Assembly (NCBI RefSeq): GCF_000424305.1 | Contig: NZ_AUJQ01000006.1 | Location: 1-64,000 of the forward strand | DNA: 64,000 bases | Direction: 5' to 3' | Source: Pseudobutyrivibrio ruminis AD2017 | GTDB lineage: Bacteria > Bacillota > Clostridia > Lachnospirales > Lachnospiraceae | Shown: one piece after another, positions 16,899 through 26,430 of the stretch | Position numbering within the stretch: the stretch's first letter is position 1 | Layout: the number at the start of each line of letters is the position of its first letter | Position numbers and translations under genes: made by a program | The notes under the pieces: model-generated | Database searches by the model: none | Told to the model about the DNA's origin: nothing | The model's input: only the letters and a program-made list of their open reading frames with translations

Positions 16899-18414
16899 AT
16901 CTAGGTGTAATCATTTTTGTTAAATCTACACCTGCAGCCTGGCTGGCCTGTGCAATTACATTAGGATCAGTGGCATTCTTGTAGAATTCATATCCCATCT
17001 TATGAGAACCATCTAGGTTTGTAAGTCCAGAAAGCATTCCCTGTGAAATATCAAATTCGTGATCTCTTTCTCTTGAAATAACAAGTCCATCTACATAGCG
17101 GTTATTTTCTGCTGAAAGATATGCGTATACTAAATCTGCAGCCTGAGCAGCCTCTCCGTTTGCACTGGAATAGCCAACCTCGGAGCACTTAACACTTCTA
17201 ACTGCTCCTGTAGGAGAAAGCATATCAGGAGTACATAAGAAATCAGTTAATACATCAAGGTTTGCCATAGTTACATATGGAGAATTCTGGCTGTGAGAAA
17301 CGTTTTTGCCTGTAGTCCATGCACCGGCTGCGTAAAGAGGTGCATTGTATGGATGAATGGCAACTCTCCAATCAACATTTCCTTCGCTCTTAATAAGGCT
17401 ATTTAACTGTGTAAGAAAATATTTTCCAGAAACATAGTAGCTAGCTTCTGCACGTGCCCACTGATGATCTATGCAGGCATAAACATTAGCGTTAGCATTT
17501 TCAGATTTAATTCCGTTATACATGATTCTAAAGGCGTTAGCGTATTCTTTCATAAACACTTCATTAGAACCGCAATTCATATAATTCCATAAGTACCAAG
17601 CGTTAACCTCATTACCAATGATAAAGTTATCAACCTGACCATAACCGATGCCTGAATAATGCTTTGCAAGATATGATGCTGCAGATTGAAGTGCGTTAAC
17701 ACCGTCATCTGTATGGGCGTTAAGACCATAGTTGTTATGACCACCAAAAGCGTCCATAGAATATGGATTTACAAAGGTTGCAGGTGTGTTGTTATCAACC
17801 AGGATTATAAAATTAACCTGCATGCCAAGACTATTGTATTTACGAACAGAATAGTCAAAGCCTGCTAAAGCATTAAGTCGGGAAAGTGGGAAATTAATGT
17901 TAACCTGCTTGGCACCTAAATCTGCAGGCTGGTTTAAATCAGCAACAGATTTTAGTAAATCAGGAAGAACACCCTTTTTACCGTAATCCATTCTTGCGGG
18001 AGCGAAGCTTGCGCAAGCTTCAGGATTTGTAATAAACATGCTGTTTGAAACTGGCTTTAATGCACCACCACTTATTACACAAACAGTGAATTTCTTAAAC
18101 AGCATTGAATTAGCAGTATCCTTTGCTAAAGGTATAGAAAAATTAGCTGCAGCAGAAACTGGAACCTGTGCTACATCTGTACCAACAGGTGCAGCCTGAT
18201 TTACATTAGAGGCAACGAGATGATATTGTCCATCATCTGAAGCTACAGTTCCTGATGAAGCAACTACAACATTGGCACCTTGAATTAAGGCTCCAGCGAT
18301 TACGACTTGAGAGCCACCTTTTGCTTCAACATTTGGAAGAGCGTAAAACAATGAAGCAGAAAAAACAAATGTGAGAGCAAGTGCTACACTAAAAAACTTC
18401 TTTAACACTTTCAT
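16897..18414 (-). CDS. Secreted DUF5722-like putative glycoside hydrolase
   Basis: The 505-residue protein has a signal peptide (about 1-31, ending VEA), an N-terminal beta-rich region (about 35-130) and a TIM-barrel-like domain. That domain carries IIGNEVNAWYLWNY near residue 270 and CSEVGYSS near residue 400. An Asn-Glu pair and a second Glu on a later strand are the layout of clan GH-A glycosidases, so a sugar-cleaving role is inferred. The overall pattern matches what I know as DUF5722. It is divergent from the lacI-malQ pair, with a strong operator in the shared region, so it may be part of the same regulon. AAGGAG precedes the start. Confidence 0.72.
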   Translation of the reverse strand: MKVLKKFFSVALALTFVFSASLFYALPNVEAKGGSQVVIAGALIQGANVVVASSGTVASDDGQYHLVASNVNQAAPVGTDVAQVPVSAAANFSIPLAKDTANSMLFKKFTVCVISGGALKPVSNSMFITNPEACASFAPARMDYGKKGVLPDLLKSVADLNQPADLGAKQVNINFPLSRLNALAGFDYSVRKYNSLGMQVNFIILVDNNTPATFVNPYSMDAFGGHNNYGLNAHTDDGVNALQSAASYLAKHYSGIGYGQVDNFIIGNEVNAWYLWNYMNCGSNEVFMKEYANAFRIMYNGIKSENANANVYACIDHQWARAEASYYVSGKYFLTQLNSLIKSEGNVDWRVAIHPYNAPLYAAGAWTTGKNVSHSQNSPYVTMANLDVLTDFLCTPDMLSPTGAVRSVKCSEVGYSSANGEAAQAADLVYAYLSAENNRYVDGLVISRERDHEFDISQGMLSGLTNLDGSHKMGYEFYKNATDPNVIAQASQAAGVDLTKMITPR

Positions 18415-18576
18415 ATAACCAAACTCCTTTCACATCCAAACTTACATCAGTAAGTGAGAATAACTATACTCTCAAGTTATTAAAAATCTGTGATAATTTT
18501 AAAAGATTTTTATAAAAATAACAGAAAACTGTAATTGACGAAAACTATATTTTAGATTATGATTAAATTATCAATA

Positions 18577-18604
18577 CTGGAAACGTTTCCAGTAACGTTT
18601 CCAG
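18577..18604. promoter_or_regulatory. LacI/CcpA-type operator
   Basis: CTGGAAACGTTTCCAG (18577-18592) is a perfect 16-bp palindrome, and AACGTTTCCAG (18594-18604) repeats its right half. The central CG with flanking TGNAAN and NNTTNCA is the typical LacI-family/cre operator form. It lies between the divergent DUF5722-like gene and the lacI gene. Confidence 0.75.
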
Positions 18605-18638
18605 ATGAAATAAAAATAATGGTAATTCGGGTAATAGT

Positions 18639-19643
18639 ATGACAATAAAAGATATTGCAAGGCTTGCTGATGTCAGTGTAAGTACAGTATCAAGAGTTCT
18701 TAACAATCATCCAGATGTCAGTGCAAAAGCAAAGGAAAGGGTTCTTGCCGTTGTTGATAAGTACAACTACATACCTAACACAAGCGCCAGGGAGTTAGGC
18801 AAATCCACATCGGATAATATCGGCGTGGTGGTAAGAGGAATGGCCAATCCCTTTTACACAAAAATAATTACTGTCATGGGTAGCCTTATTGAGAAGGCTG
18901 GTTTCACCATGGTTATGCAGCAGATTGGAATCACAGATGATGAAATAATGACAGCTGCCATGATGGAAAGGGAAAAGCATTTGCAGGGGCTTATCTTTTT
19001 AGGAGGTAAGCTGGATTATACAAAGGAAAAAATGCAATGCATTAATATTCCATATGTATGTCTTACCTTTAATAATCAATACGGAAATCTTGCAGATTCA
19101 GATTATTCCAGCGTATGTATTGATGATAACCAGGCAGCATATGAAGCTGTAGAGGCCCTGTTCAATCATGGTCACAAAAAAATAGCTGTTTTATTATCAG
19201 GCGCATGTGACGGTTCAGTCAGTCAGGTTAGATTTGCAGGCTTTAAAAGAGCATTGCAAAATCATGGTATAGAGCTTGATGAAAATCTTATCATAGAAAT
19301 AAATAGCTACAACATTACAGATGCTTATGAAGGCATGAAACAGTGGCTTAAGAAGGATTTAGATTTCACAGCATTATTTGCTATATCTGACAATATGGCT
19401 ATGGGTGCCATGAAAGCCCTTAGAGAAGCAGGCAAAAACGTTCCAGAAGATGTGGCAGTGATTGCCATTGATGGGATTGAAGCTTCAGAATATATGAATC
19501 CAGTATTATCCACATTCTGTCAGCCAATGGAGGAAATGGGACGCGAAGCAGTTAATCTGCTTGTGGATATTATTGAAGAAGGAAAGCCTAATAAGCACAT
19601 TACCTTAAAACCTTTATTAAGAGCAGGAGAAACTCTTAAATAA
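18639..19643 (+). CDS. LacI-family transcriptional regulator
   Basis: The 334-residue protein has the N-terminal LacI helix-turn-helix (IKDIARLADVSVSTVSRVLNNHPDVSAKAKERV), the hinge region with the YIPN segment, and a periplasmic-binding-protein-like sugar sensor domain. The palindrome 35 bp upstream suggests autoregulation. The gene precedes malQ by 30 nt, so it probably controls alpha-glucan use and perhaps the divergent glycosidase. The ribosome binding site is weak. The start is chosen because the helix-turn-helix begins at residue 2. Confidence 0.9.
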   Translation: MTIKDIARLADVSVSTVSRVLNNHPDVSAKAKERVLAVVDKYNYIPNTSARELGKSTSDNIGVVVRGMANPFYTKIITVMGSLIEKAGFTMVMQQIGITDDEIMTAAMMEREKHLQGLIFLGGKLDYTKEKMQCINIPYVCLTFNNQYGNLADSDYSSVCIDDNQAAYEAVEALFNHGHKKIAVLLSGACDGSVSQVRFAGFKRALQNHGIELDENLIIEINSYNITDAYEGMKQWLKKDLDFTALFAISDNMAMGAMKALREAGKNVPEDVAVIAIDGIEASEYMNPVLSTFCQPMEEMGREAVNLLVDIIEEGKPNKHITLKPLLRAGETLK

Positions 19644-19673
19644 AAATTATAGAATGTATAGGAGATTACAAAT

Positions 19674-21164
19674 ATGAAAAGAAGTAGTGGTATTTTACTA
19701 CCTATATCATCTTTGCCAAGCCCTTACGGCATTGGAACTTTTGGAAAGGCTGCATACGATTTCGCAGATTTTTTGAAGGCATCCGGACAGAAATACTGGC
19801 AGGTGCTTCCACTTGGTCCAACCAGCTACGGTGATAGCCCATATCAAAGCTTTTCTACCTTCGCTGGAAATCCATATTTCATCGATTTAGATGAGCTTGT
19901 AAAAGAGGGGCTTATTACAAAGAAGGATATTGAGAAGGAAAACTGGGGAACAAATCCAAGATATGTAGATTACGGTCAGATTTATATCAGCAGATTTAGA
20001 GTACTAGAAAAAGCCAAAACAAATGGCTATACAAAAGCTAAAAAGAAAATCGAAGAATTCAAGGCGGAAAATCCTTGGGTTGAAAACTACGCTTTGTTTA
20101 TGTCTTTAAAGAAACATTTCGGTCAGAAGAGCTGGCAGGAGTGGCCCGAGGAAGACATTCGTATGCACAAAGAAGAAGCTGTTAACAAATATAAGAAAGA
20201 GCTTAAAGAGGATATAGAATTCTTTATATTCATTCAGTATCTTTTCTTTAAGCAGTGGGCAAAGCTTAAAAAATATATCAACGATTTAGGAATTGAAGTT
20301 ATCGGAGATCTACCTATATATGTTGCGCTTGACTCTTGTGATGTGTGGACAGAACCAGAATTCTTTAGCCTGGATGAGGAAAACTATCCGGTAGAGGTTG
20401 CAGGAGTTCCACCAGATTATTTCAGTGCAGATGGACAGCTTTGGGGTAATCCATGCTATAACTGGAAGGCACTTAAGAAGGATAAATACGCTTGGTGGAT
20501 TCGTCGTATCGAAGGCGCAGCAAAGCTTTATGACGTCCTTCGCATCGATCACTTCAGAGGCTTTGATGAGTACTGGGCAGTTCCAGCAGGAGATAAGACT
20601 GCTAAAAACGGTAAATGGAAAAAAGGCCCTGGAATGGATTTAGTTGGCCTTCTTAATAAGAAGTTTAAGAACATAGAATTCATCGCTGAGGATTTAGGTG
20701 AGCCTTCACCTACAGTAGTTCAGCTTCTTGAAGACAGCGGATGGCCAGGCATGAAGGTACTTGAGTTTGCGTTTGATTCAGGGGAAGCTAACAACTATCA
20801 GCCACATACCTATAACAAAAATTGCATCTGCTATACAGGTACTCACGACAATGCAACTGTTATGGAATGGTACAAAGCAGCTAAGAAAAAGGACAGAGAT
20901 TACGCAAAGAAATATCTTGGTATTTCACGTTCAGAAGGCTTTAACTGGGGCATGATTAGAGGCGGAATGAGCTCTGTTGCAGTGCTTTTTGTAGCACAGA
21001 TGCAGGATTTCCTTGGTCTTGGAAAATACAATCGCATCAATGTGCCTGGAACAAAGAGTGGAAATTGGCAGTGGCGTTTATTGCCAGATGAGCTTACAGA
21101 AGAGCTTTCTGAAAAGATTAAAGATATGTCTATTTTATACGAAAGAACCTCCTCAGATTTTTGA
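19674..21164 (+). CDS. malQ: 4-alpha-glucanotransferase (amylomaltase, GH77)
   Basis: The 496-residue enzyme has the usual amylomaltase length. Landmarks are SSLPSPYGIGTFG at the start, GDLPIYVA, the nucleophile Asp292 in RIDHFRG, the acid/base Glu339 in AEDLG, and GTHDN. It transfers alpha-1,4-glucan chains between maltooligosaccharides in the cytoplasm, in maltodextrin or glycogen metabolism. It is in an operon with the LacI regulator. The start is supported by AGGAGATTACAA. Confidence 0.95.
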   Translation: MKRSSGILLPISSLPSPYGIGTFGKAAYDFADFLKASGQKYWQVLPLGPTSYGDSPYQSFSTFAGNPYFIDLDELVKEGLITKKDIEKENWGTNPRYVDYGQIYISRFRVLEKAKTNGYTKAKKKIEEFKAENPWVENYALFMSLKKHFGQKSWQEWPEEDIRMHKEEAVNKYKKELKEDIEFFIFIQYLFFKQWAKLKKYINDLGIEVIGDLPIYVALDSCDVWTEPEFFSLDEENYPVEVAGVPPDYFSADGQLWGNPCYNWKALKKDKYAWWIRRIEGAAKLYDVLRIDHFRGFDEYWAVPAGDKTAKNGKWKKGPGMDLVGLLNKKFKNIEFIAEDLGEPSPTVVQLLEDSGWPGMKVLEFAFDSGEANNYQPHTYNKNCICYTGTHDNATVMEWYKAAKKKDRDYAKKYLGISRSEGFNWGMIRGGMSSVAVLFVAQMQDFLGLGKYNRINVPGTKSGNWQWRLLPDELTEELSEKIKDMSILYERTSSDF

Positions 21165-21223
21165 TTTTATGCATGCTTTGTGTTAAACTAAGGCAAGATT
21201 TGTGTGAACACGGAGGATATGCA

Positions 21224-22387
21224 ATGAAAAATAGATTATTAGCACTTGCCTTGGCAACAGCTATGGTTTTTTCAATCACAGCATGCGGTAAGTCTGAATC
21301 AAAGGACGACGCCACAAAGGACACAAAAACTGAAGCATCAAAGTCAGATGAAATCGAATACGATGTTGATGAATTAGTTACATTAGGTGACTATAAGGGT
21401 ATTGAAGTTACAGTTGAGGGCGAATACGAATATTCAGATGAAGGCTTCGATAAATATGTTGAGGATACTATTGCTCAGGCTGGTATTTTCGCAGAGGACA
21501 AGAGCCAGAAGGAAGTAAAAGAGGATTCTATCGTTAACGTAGATTACGTAGGTTCTCAGGATGGTGTAGCCTTTGATGGTGGTTCAGCAGAAGACCAGAC
21601 ACTTGATGTTGCAAACAACTGTACAGCTGGTACAACACAGGGATTTATCGATGGATTCACAGCAGGCCTCGTAGGTCACAAGGTTGGCGAAGAGGTAGCA
21701 TATGAGGTTACATTCCCAAAGGAATATGGCAATGCTGATTTAGCTGGACAGACAGTTATATTTACATTCCAGGTTAACTACATCGCAAAACCTATTTCTT
21801 CTAAGAAGGAATTAACAGATGATGTTGTTTCTGAAAAGTTTGGATATGACACAGTTGATAAATACATGGATTCTTTAAAGGAAAGCTATCAGAGCAAGCT
21901 TGAAAGCAACCTTAAGAACGATACAGAAACAGCTGTATTAAATGCAATTATCAACAACAGCAAGGTTGCTGAAATCCCAGATGATTTACTTCAGGCAAGA
22001 GTAGACCTTATCATTGCTATGCAGGATCGTCAGTATCAGGCATATGGCACAACACTTAAGGACTACATCGCATCTATGGGATATGACTATGATGAAGAAA
22101 TAGCTAAGCTCACAGAAAACATCAAGGAATCAACAAAGACAGAGCTTATCCTTGAAGCTATTGCAAAGACTGAGGGAATGAAGGTTGATGAAAAGGATTA
22201 TAGTGATTTTATTTCTAATCTTTATACTCAGATGGGCTACAAGGATGAAACAAGCTTCTATGATGATTATTCAGTAAAGGGCTATAGCGGAGAAAAATAT
22301 TTCAGATTAGCTTATCTTACAGAAAAAGCAAAAGATTTCTGTATTGAAAATGCTGTTGTAAATTCTTCAAACGTTGTTGCTGAATAG
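21224..22387 (+). CDS. Trigger-factor-like peptidyl-prolyl isomerase lipoprotein
   Basis: The 387-residue protein starts with a lipoprotein signal (lipobox ITAC, Cys near residue 21). An FKBP-type domain follows, recognisable as DSIVNVDYVG..GVAFDGGS..GFIDGFTAGLVGHKVGEEV..FPKEYG, then a helical C-terminal region like that of trigger factor. It likely assists folding of exported proteins at the outer membrane face. The start at 21224 is chosen for the GGAGG upstream and the lipoprotein signal. An in-frame upstream start at 21161 would overlap malQ. Placement near secDF fits a role in secretion. Confidence 0.88.
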   Translation: MKNRLLALALATAMVFSITACGKSESKDDATKDTKTEASKSDEIEYDVDELVTLGDYKGIEVTVEGEYEYSDEGFDKYVEDTIAQAGIFAEDKSQKEVKEDSIVNVDYVGSQDGVAFDGGSAEDQTLDVANNCTAGTTQGFIDGFTAGLVGHKVGEEVAYEVTFPKEYGNADLAGQTVIFTFQVNYIAKPISSKKELTDDVVSEKFGYDTVDKYMDSLKESYQSKLESNLKNDTETAVLNAIINNSKVAEIPDDLLQARVDLIIAMQDRQYQAYGTTLKDYIASMGYDYDEEIAKLTENIKESTKTELILEAIAKTEGMKVDEKDYSDFISNLYTQMGYKDETSFYDDYSVKGYSGEKYFRLAYLTEKAKDFCIENAVVNSSNVVAE

Positions 22388-22394
22388 GAAACAC

Positions 22395-22423
22395 TTTATA
22401 TTTTCCCCAAGCTGTAGTATAAT
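22395..22423 (+). promoter_or_regulatory. Promoter of the SCIFF locus
   Basis: TTTATA (22395-22400) and a perfect TATAAT (22418-22423) are 17 bp apart, about 50 bp before the SCIFF peptide start. Confidence 0.6.
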
Positions 22424-22474
22424 TTACTCTAGCTTATTAGCTCGATGGAGCAAATAAAGAAAAGGAGAACTAAT

Positions 22475-22618
22475 ATGGAGCATATTAAGACACTTAATAC
22501 TAAGAGATTACAGAACACAGTTAAAGAAGGTGGATGTGGCGAGTGCCAGACATCATGCCAGTCAGCTTGTAAGACATCTTGCACAGTTGGTAACCAGAGC
22601 TGTGAGCACAAGAACTAA
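22475..22618 (+). CDS. scfA: SCIFF ranthipeptide precursor (six cysteines in forty-five)
   Basis: The 47-residue peptide contains exactly six Cys at positions 21, 24, 28, 32, 36 and 43, with the hallmark core GECQTSCQSACKTSC. The leader begins MEHIKTLNTKRLQNT. This matches the SCIFF family found in nearly all Clostridia, in which a radical-SAM maturase makes thioether crosslinks from the Cys residues. AAGGAGA lies 8 nt upstream of the start. The maturase gene follows 91 nt downstream. The gene is easily missed because of its size. Confidence 0.97.
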   Translation: MEHIKTLNTKRLQNTVKEGGCGECQTSCQSACKTSCTVGNQSCEHKN

Positions 22619-22647
22619 TCTTGTAAAAATTTAATATTCAACCACAA

Positions 22648-22678
22648 GACCGGTCTCCCTGAAAAAGGGTGAACGGTC
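22648..22678 (+). promoter_or_regulatory. Intercistronic hairpin between SCIFF peptide and maturase
   Basis: GACCG (22648-22652) pairs with CGGTC (22674-22678), and CCCT pairs with AGGG around GAAAA. No T run follows. It could stabilise the upstream peptide message or reduce read-through so that the peptide is made in excess of the enzyme. Confidence 0.5.
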
Positions 22679-22709
22679 ATTGTGCGTTTATGAAAGGACT
22701 TATTTTTTA

Positions 22710-24092
22710 GTGATACATCAATTTAAAAACAACGGCTACAATGTTGTTATAGATATTAATAGTGGAGCTATCCACGTTGTAGATGAAATTACCTACGAAT
22801 ATCTTGGCCTTTGGCAGGAGCAGGGTGAGGAATCTGCAACAGCAACTATGAAACAGAACCATTCTGAGATTCCAGCTAGTGAAATCGATGAGATTCGTTC
22901 TGAAATTAACAAGTTAATTGAAGATGGTTCATTATTCACAGAGGATAATTACGAGCCTCGTATAGTAGATTTTACAGCACGTCCAACAGTTGTTAAGGCA
23001 TTGTGCTTACACATCACTCACGACTGTAACCTTGCTTGTAAATATTGCTTCGCAGAGGAAGGTGAATACCACACAGGTAAGCGTGAGCTTATGAGCTACG
23101 AAGTTGGTAAGCAGGCATTAGATTTCCTTGTTGCTAACTCAGGAAGCAGACGCAACCTTGAGGTAGACTTCTTCGGTGGTGAGCCTCTTATGAACTGGCA
23201 GGTTGTTAAGGATTTAGTTGCTTACGGTCGTTCTCTTGAAAAGGAACATGATAAAAACTTCCGTTTCACTCTTACAACAAACGGCGTTCTATTAAACGAC
23301 GAAATTCAGGAATTTGTTAACAAGGAAATGGGTAACGTAGTACTTAGCTGTGATGGTAGACCAGAGATTCACAATCTCATGCGTCCATTCAGAAAGGGTG
23401 CTCCAAGCTACGAGCTTGTTATGCCTAAGTTCAAGAAGTTAGCAGAATCTCGTAATCAGGATAAATACTATATCAGAGGTACATTCACAAGAAATAACCT
23501 TGATTTTTCAAAGGACGTTATCCACCTTGCAAACGAAGGCTTCAAACAGATTAGTGTTGAGCCAGTAGTTGCACAGGAAACAGACGATTACGCTATTCGC
23601 GAAGAGGATTTACCAAAGCTCTTCGAAGAATATGATAACCTTGCAGCAGAAATGATGAGACGTCAGGGTACAGACGAAGATTTCAACTTCTTCCATTTCA
23701 TGATTGACTTGGAAGGTGGCCCTTGTGTTTATAAGAGATTATCTGGCTGCGGTTCAGGAACAGAATACTTAGCAGTTACACCTACTGGTGAGCTTTATCC
23801 TTGCCATCAGTTTGTTGGTAACACTGATTTCTGCCTTGGCGATGTTTGGCATGGGGTACAGAAGACAGATATCGTCAACGAGTTTAAGCATTGCAACGTT
23901 TACGCAAAGGAAGAATGCAGAAACTGCTTCGCAAGATTCTATTGCAGTGGCGGATGTGCAGCTAATGCTTACAACTTCACAGGAAGCATCCTTGGCAACT
24001 ATCATGTTGGCTGTGAGCTTCAGAAAAAACGTATTGAATGTGCTATTGCTCTTAAGGTTCACGCAAGTGAAATGGAAACTAAAGCAGATTAG
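22710..24092 (+). CDS. scfB: SCIFF radical-SAM maturase with SPASM domain
   Basis: The 460-residue enzyme has an N-terminal peptide-recognition region (IHQFKNNGYNVVIDINSGAIHVVD), a radical-SAM CxxxCxxC cluster (Cys106, Cys110, Cys113) and a Cys-rich SPASM domain at about 345-430 (ending CRNCFARFYCSGGCAAN) that binds auxiliary Fe-S clusters. It forms thioether bonds in the SCIFF peptide. The start is placed at GTG 22710 because the family begins at IHQ. A TTG at 22680 would add ten unrelated residues. GAAAGGA precedes it. Peptide and maturase form one operon. Confidence 0.95.
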   Translation: MIHQFKNNGYNVVIDINSGAIHVVDEITYEYLGLWQEQGEESATATMKQNHSEIPASEIDEIRSEINKLIEDGSLFTEDNYEPRIVDFTARPTVVKALCLHITHDCNLACKYCFAEEGEYHTGKRELMSYEVGKQALDFLVANSGSRRNLEVDFFGGEPLMNWQVVKDLVAYGRSLEKEHDKNFRFTLTTNGVLLNDEIQEFVNKEMGNVVLSCDGRPEIHNLMRPFRKGAPSYELVMPKFKKLAESRNQDKYYIRGTFTRNNLDFSKDVIHLANEGFKQISVEPVVAQETDDYAIREEDLPKLFEEYDNLAAEMMRRQGTDEDFNFFHFMIDLEGGPCVYKRLSGCGSGTEYLAVTPTGELYPCHQFVGNTDFCLGDVWHGVQKTDIVNEFKHCNVYAKEECRNCFARFYCSGGCAANAYNFTGSILGNYHVGCELQKKRIECAIALKVHASEMETKAD

Positions 24093-24123
24093 AGCACATT
24101 ATTAATAGAATAGGAGAATAAAT

Positions 24124-26409
24124 ATGAAACGTTTAAAAAAGGGACAGGGTATTGCCTGGCTAGTAGCGTTCGTAGTAATTCTTGGTTTACTTGGTTACTA
24201 TGCAGCTATCGTACTTACAGGCACAATCAAAGAAAATGATGACAGCTTAAAGCTAGGCTTGGATCTAGACGGCGGTGTATCTATCACATATCAGGCAGTT
24301 GGTAAAACTCCTACAGATGAGCAGATGCAGGATACAATCCTTAAGCTTCAGCAGCGTATCGAAAATGATTTGGGCGAAGAAAGCTCAACAACAGAGGCAA
24401 ACGTTTATCGCGTTGGCGATAATCGTATCACAGTAGAAATTCCTGGTGTTACAGATGCTAATGCTCTTTTAGAGGAGCTTGGTACTCCAGGTACACTTTA
24501 CTTCATCGCTCAGAGAGATAGCGAAGGAAATGAAAACTATACTTACGGCACAGATGAAAATGGGGCTCCAGGTTATGTTTTAAACAGTGACATTCAGACA
24601 CTTATCGATAACGGTTCTGTTATCGCAACAGGTAAGAATGTTAAGAGCTCTCAGGCTGGTTCACAGTCAAACCAGACAACTGGTGCTACAGAATATGTAG
24701 TTCAGCTTACATTCGATGATGAAGGTACAAAGGCTTTTGCTGATGCAACAACAGCAGCAGTAGCTTCTGGCGAAACAATCGGTATCTACTATGATGGTCA
24801 GTTTGTTTCAGTTCCAAAGGTTAACCAGGCTATCACAAATGGTAACTGCGTAATCGAAGGAATGGAAGATTATGATGCAGCTGAAAAGCTTGCTTCATAT
24901 ATTCGTATCGGTGGACTTGACATCGAGCTTGAAGAATTAGAGTCACAGGTAGTTGGTGCTTCACTTGGTGCTGACGCACTTCGTACATCACTTATTGCAG
25001 CAGGCGTTGGTCTTGTTGTTGTAATGATTTTCCTTATTGCAATGTACTTAGTACCTGGTGTAGTTGCTTCACTTGCACTTGCACTTTACACAGCAATGCT
25101 TATCAGCATTCTTAAGGCATTTGATATTACACTTACACTTCCTGGTATTGCAGGTATGATTCTTTCAATCGGTATGGCAGTAGATGCTAACGTTATCTGC
25201 TTCGCTCGTATCCGTGAAGAAATCAAAGCTGGTCGTCCAGTTATTTCAGCTATTGAGACAGGTTTCTCAAAGGCTTTATCAGCTATCTTAGATGGTAATA
25301 TCACAACACTTATTGCAGCAGCTGTTCTTGGAATTCTTGGTTCTGGTACAGTTAAGGGCTTTGCAATTACACTTGCACTTGGTGTTGTTTTATCAATGTT
25401 TACAGCACTTGTTATTACAAGAATTCTTATGAATTCATTCTATGCACTTGGCGTTCGTTCTCCAAAGGCATACGGTAAGGCTAAGGAGCCTACTAAGTTT
25501 GATTTCGTATCAAAGAAGGCTATCTTTATTACAATTTCAGTTGTAATCATTGCAGCAGGCTTTATCACAATGGGTGTATTCAAGGCTAAGGACGGTAGCG
25601 GTCTTAACTACTCTCTTGAATTCTTAGGTGGTACATCTACAACAGTTGATTTCAACGAGACATATACACTTGATCAGCTTGATGACAAGGTTGTTCCAGA
25701 AATCGCTGATACACTTGGTGTAAGCGAAGGAACTATCCAGACAACTACAGTTGATGGAACCAACCAGGCAATCTTCAAGACACGTACACTTACACTTGAA
25801 GAGAGAACATCACTTAACGAAATGCTTGAAAGCAAGTTCAACGTAACAGAAGAATCAATCACATCACAGAGTATTGGTTCTACAATCTCAGGAGAGATGC
25901 GTAGCCAGTCTACTATCGCTGTTATCGTTGCAGTACTTTGCATGCTTGTTTACATCTGGTTCAGATTTAAGGATCTTAGATTTGCATCATCTGCAATCAT
26001 CGCCCTTATCCACGATGTACTTATTGTACTTGCACTTTACGCATTTGCACGTATTTCAGTTGGTGCAGCATTCATTGCATGTATGCTTACAGTTATTGGT
26101 TACTCTGTTAACGATACAATCGTTGTATTTGACCGTATCAGAGAGAATCACAAGGCAATCAAATCAGAAACAGCTGAGAACCTTGCAGAACTTTGTAACA
26201 GTTCTTTAGCACAGACATTGTCACGTAGTATTTCTACATCAATCACTACAGCAATCATGGTACTTATGCTACTCATCCTTGGTGTTTCATCAATCAGAGA
26301 ATTCGCATTACCACTTCTTGCTGGTGTAATTGCTGGTACATATTCATCTATCTTCATTGCAACACAGCTTTGGTATATCCTTAAGGTTAAGTTTGCAAAG
26401 AAGAACTAA
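24124..26409 (+). CDS. secDF: Fused protein translocase subunit SecDF
   Basis: The 761-residue protein joins SecD and SecF in one chain. The SecD half (about 1-450) has an N-terminal helix, the LGLDLDGGVSITYQ motif, a large external domain and six helices including the SIGMAVDANVICFARIREE segment. The SecF half (about 465-761) repeats this with LEFLGGTSTTVDF and VNDTIVVFDRIRENH. It uses the proton gradient to complete export through SecYEG. It follows the SCIFF maturase by 31 nt, an association often seen in Clostridia. Confidence 0.95.
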   Translation: MKRLKKGQGIAWLVAFVVILGLLGYYAAIVLTGTIKENDDSLKLGLDLDGGVSITYQAVGKTPTDEQMQDTILKLQQRIENDLGEESSTTEANVYRVGDNRITVEIPGVTDANALLEELGTPGTLYFIAQRDSEGNENYTYGTDENGAPGYVLNSDIQTLIDNGSVIATGKNVKSSQAGSQSNQTTGATEYVVQLTFDDEGTKAFADATTAAVASGETIGIYYDGQFVSVPKVNQAITNGNCVIEGMEDYDAAEKLASYIRIGGLDIELEELESQVVGASLGADALRTSLIAAGVGLVVVMIFLIAMYLVPGVVASLALALYTAMLISILKAFDITLTLPGIAGMILSIGMAVDANVICFARIREEIKAGRPVISAIETGFSKALSAILDGNITTLIAAAVLGILGSGTVKGFAITLALGVVLSMFTALVITRILMNSFYALGVRSPKAYGKAKEPTKFDFVSKKAIFITISVVIIAAGFITMGVFKAKDGSGLNYSLEFLGGTSTTVDFNETYTLDQLDDKVVPEIADTLGVSEGTIQTTTVDGTNQAIFKTRTLTLEERTSLNEMLESKFNVTEESITSQSIGSTISGEMRSQSTIAVIVAVLCMLVYIWFRFKDLRFASSAIIALIHDVLIVLALYAFARISVGAAFIACMLTVIGYSVNDTIVVFDRIRENHKAIKSETAENLAELCNSSLAQTLSRSISTSITTAIMVLMLLILGVSSIREFALPLLAGVIAGTYSSIFIATQLWYILKVKFAKKN

Positions 26410-26430
26410 GTTTAGATTAGGAGATTTGAA

